Positions 14,792 through 16,646 of a stretch of 16,646 nucleotides of DNA are shown piece after piece. The DNA comes from FEN-987 sp049521055 (GTDB lineage: Archaea > Thermoproteota > Bathyarchaeia > 40CM-2-53-6). Position numbers and translations under genes: made by a program. Below the pieces are notes generated by a model. The model saw only the letters and a program-made list of their open reading frames with translations. It was not told the origin of the DNA and ran no database searches. The DNA is taken from assembly GCA_049521055.1 (NCBI GenBank), contig JBEKPE010000035.1:1-16646 (forward strand), given 5' to 3'. The stretch's first letter is position 1. Each line of letters opens with the position of its first letter.

Positions 14792-14892
14792 GCTTGATAC
14801 TTCTTGGTTAGAAATTAGGTAATGTAGGTGCAATTGAAAAGCTTTCGGTCGGTTTACCCTAGTTGAAGAGTTAATCGCCGGGCCCCGTGGGG

Positions 14893-16029
14893 TTAGTTGC
14901 CAGAAGCCTGGAGGTTCACAAGCACCTCTCCAACGCGTGCTAATCCTGCCTCCAATTGATCTTGTGCGCCCCCGTACCCTAACCGAATGTATCGGTCCAT
15001 ATGGAAGTGGTCGCCTGGAACAAGGAGCGTCTTCTTCTCCTTGAGTAGGCGTTCGGCGAGCTCTGTTGAATTGACGTTCAGGGAATACTTGAGGTAGACT
15101 ATTGCGCCTGCTTTAGGCGGGATGAAAGAGAGGTAGCTTCGGTGCCTTTCCACCCAGCGTGTGAGGATGGGAAGGTTTGACTGAAGGATTTTCCTTGTCC
15201 TTGCTAGAAGCCTATTCCGCGTTTCTGTTTGGAGCACGCGTCTGGCGAGGTAATCGCTGATTGCGCCCGGGGCAATTGTCGTATAGTCACGGTAGGACCA
15301 AAGCTTGTTCGCCGTGTCTTTCGCCGCGATCCACCCCAGTCTAAGCCCCGGTAACCCGTAGGCCTTGGACAAGCCGTTGGTTACAATGCTCTTCTCATAT
15401 CTGCCCCAGAAGGTCGGGGTTTCGCTCCCGGCGAGTTCTGCGCCGTGGTATACTTCATCGGAAAGAACCCAAGCCCCAACTTTCTTAGCGATTTCGCAAA
15501 TCTGATCGATCTCACTTTCATCTAATACGGAACCAGTCGGGTTGTTTGGGTTGCATACCGCAATTAGTTTGGTTCGTCTACTCACACTCTTCCGAAGCTT
15601 ACGTATGTCAAAGACCCATCTACCTTCCTTCTCCTTTAGCCAAACAGGCAACGCCTTGGCTTTGAGTGTCTTCGCAACGCCCCACGCCTGCATGTAGTTG
15701 GGCAGCATGATTGCAACCTCCGCATCCCGGTCAAGAAAGGACCATAACACTACAAAGTTGGCTTCGGAACTTCCGTTCGTAACCAAAACGTCATCGACGT
15801 CGGCACCTGGATACAGAGTTGAGATTGTCCTTCTGAGCTCTTCGGTTCCGTTGCTTTGGCTGTAACCGAGGCTCTGACTCAACAGCTCAGCTGTATCATT
15901 ATCTAATATTGCGTTCAATTGCAGGGGATGGACGCCGCTTTCGGACAGGTTATACTCGACCTTATTCTCCCAAGTCGACTGCCAACGTTCCATCTCAAAT
16001 GGGTAGAGTTTCATCAGCCAGACACGCAT
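14893..16029 (-). CDS. Class I/II PLP-dependent aminotransferase
   Basis: A 378-residue fold-type I aminotransferase. The cofactor and substrate residues are all visible: Asn163 in CNPNNPTG, Asp191 and Tyr194 in LSDEVYHG, Lys222 in SKAYGLPGLRLGW (Schiff-base lysine), Arg230 in the same motif, and Arg349 in YIRLGYG for the substrate carboxylate. Length is normal and no lesion is seen. The specific amino-acid substrate cannot be told; short members of this type include asparagine/aspartate-like and capreomycidine synthase-like enzymes. The start is ATG 16029, 26 bp from a TTTGTATG box (16050-16058), consistent with a leaderless transcript. Stop TAA. Confidence 0.95.
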   Translation of the reverse strand: MRVWLMKLYPFEMERWQSTWENKVEYNLSESGVHPLQLNAILDNDTAELLSQSLGYSQSNGTEELRRTISTLYPGADVDDVLVTNGSSEANFVVLWSFLDRDAEVAIMLPNYMQAWGVAKTLKAKALPVWLKEKEGRWVFDIRKLRKSVSRRTKLIAVCNPNNPTGSVLDESEIDQICEIAKKVGAWVLSDEVYHGAELAGSETPTFWGRYEKSIVTNGLSKAYGLPGLRLGWIAAKDTANKLWSYRDYTTIAPGAISDYLARRVLQTETRNRLLARTRKILQSNLPILTRWVERHRSYLSFIPPKAGAIVYLKYSLNVNSTELAERLLKEKKTLLVPGDHFHMDRYIRLGYGGAQDQLEAGLARVGEVLVNLQASGN

Positions 16030-16049
16030 CTACCCGTCCGGTTGATCGT

Positions 16050-16058
16050 CATACAAAG
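16050..16058 (-). promoter_or_regulatory. TATA-like box for the aminotransferase
   Basis: The minus strand reads CTTTGTATG, centred about 25 bp before ATG 16029, which is spacing for a leaderless start. The match to TTTAWA is weak. Confidence 0.35.
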
Positions 16059-16124
16059 TTTACTAATTGTAGAGTCAGTTGGTTTGTGACGCGGAGTCAA
16101 CAGAGGCCTACGCAGTATGAGTCG

Positions 16125-16646
16125 GTGTGCATTTTGAGAACGGGGATTAAGCAAGGGAAATCAATACCGGCATCACTTCAGCACGCAGTATTCTTCCCTT
16201 CAACCACAGCCGAGGAGTATCCCACCATCATTGCAATCCACGGACGGGGAGCCAACGAGAACGACCTGGTGCCGCTCGTCCTCTCCCTTCCCCTTCCCAA
16301 TGTTCTCGTAGTATCACCTCGGGCTCCATTCCCATTTCCGTATGGCGGATTCGTCTGGTATGATCTCGCTGAGGAGGGAATCCCCGAACCTACCACGTTC
16401 CGCAAAAGCATTGGCATGCTCCAAAAGTTCGTTCAAGAGGTCAAGCAAGGATACCCTGTCGATGCCAAACGATTACTCCTGTTGGGGTTCAGCCAGGGCA
16501 CTGTCATGGCGTATACGGCCGCACTTCTGGACCCAACATCGTTCTTGGGTGTGGCAGGTTTGAGTGGCTATATTCCGCATCGGTCGGGTTTGCCTTTGAA
16601 GCTGAATAACCTGAACGGTTTTCCAGTCTTCATATCTCACGGTAGC
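16125..16646 (+). CDS. Phospholipase/carboxylesterase-type hydrolase (3' end outside window)
   Basis: The gene runs off the right edge; about 174 residues are visible. It is an alpha/beta hydrolase of the predicted esterase (YpfH/LysoPL2-like, dienelactone-hydrolase-related) group: IAIHGRGANENDLV near the start supplies the oxyanion region, then VSPRAPFPFPYGGFVWYDL, and the nucleophile elbow LLGFSQGTVMAY. The catalytic His and probably Asp lie beyond the window, after ISHGS. Start is uncertain: GTG 16125 or TTG 16134, neither with a clear ribosome site. It is divergent from the aminotransferase, with about 95 bp between them. Confidence 0.8.
   Translation, partial: MCILRTGIKQGKSIPASLQHAVFFPSTTAEEYPTIIAIHGRGANENDLVPLVLSLPLPNVLVVSPRAPFPFPYGGFVWYDLAEEGIPEPTTFRKSIGMLQKFVQEVKQGYPVDAKRLLLLGFSQGTVMAYTAALLDPTSFLGVAGLSGYIPHRSGLPLKLNNLNGFPVFISHGS

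Noticed and set aside
14876..14900. GC-rich CCCC-GT-GGGG element at the end of the aminotransferase gene as a terminator
   Set aside because: The stem is four pairs with a two-base loop and no T-run follows on the minus strand.
1..16646. CRISPR arrays, insertion sequences, integrase genes and attachment sites
   Set aside because: No regularly spaced repeats, transposase or integrase motifs, or flanking direct repeats were found.

Overview
The window looks archaeal. TATA-like boxes sit 26-29 bp upstream of several start codons, leaving almost no leader (clearest at 11963-11968 for the gene at 11993). GTG and TTG starts are common. One small protein resembles an output domain known mainly from Thaumarchaeota-type archaea, and there is a large secreted M6-like/CARDB protein with an archaeal-style C-terminal anchor. 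A TACK-group archaeon (Nitrososphaeria or Bathyarchaeia relative) is my best guess. This rests on gene style, with no marker gene. No rRNA, tRNA, CRISPR array, insertion sequence or phage gene was seen.

Layout. 1-219: no gene recognised. 220-1547 (+): membrane-anchored small protein with a possible OB fold, then a DltE-like short-chain dehydrogenase. 1608-4541 (-): large secreted M6-like peptidase homologue. 4571-6094 (+): a doubtful small ORF and an Nramp-like transporter. 6089-6889 (-): alpha/beta hydrolase. 7029-7478 (+): DUF192 protein. 7475-7942 (-): NitrOD5-like protein. 8083-9189 (+): M24 aminopeptidase. 9220-11366 (-): probable operon of LysE/RhtB exporter, DUF429 protein and AAC(3)-like acetyltransferase. 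11587-12406 (+): FUN14-like membrane protein and a thioredoxin-fold protein. 12427-16029 (-): EamA transporter, SQR-like flavoprotein, small zinc-ribbon protein and class I/II aminotransferase. 16125-end (+): truncated esterase.

Most genes are ordinary chromosomal housekeeping or accessory genes with individual promoters, and I see no single large system. The unusual part is a set of single-codon anomalies in otherwise intact genes. The LysE exporter and the SQR-like flavoprotein each carry one in-frame TAG codon near the N-terminus. The M6 peptidase homologue has Leu in place of the first His of HEFGH. Five of seven genes ending in TAG have a TAA or TGA stop within eight codons. Possible explanations are amber readthrough or recoding, recent gene decay, or sequence error. 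The two TAG-terminated genes with no nearby backup stop argue against simple wholesale reassignment of TAG.
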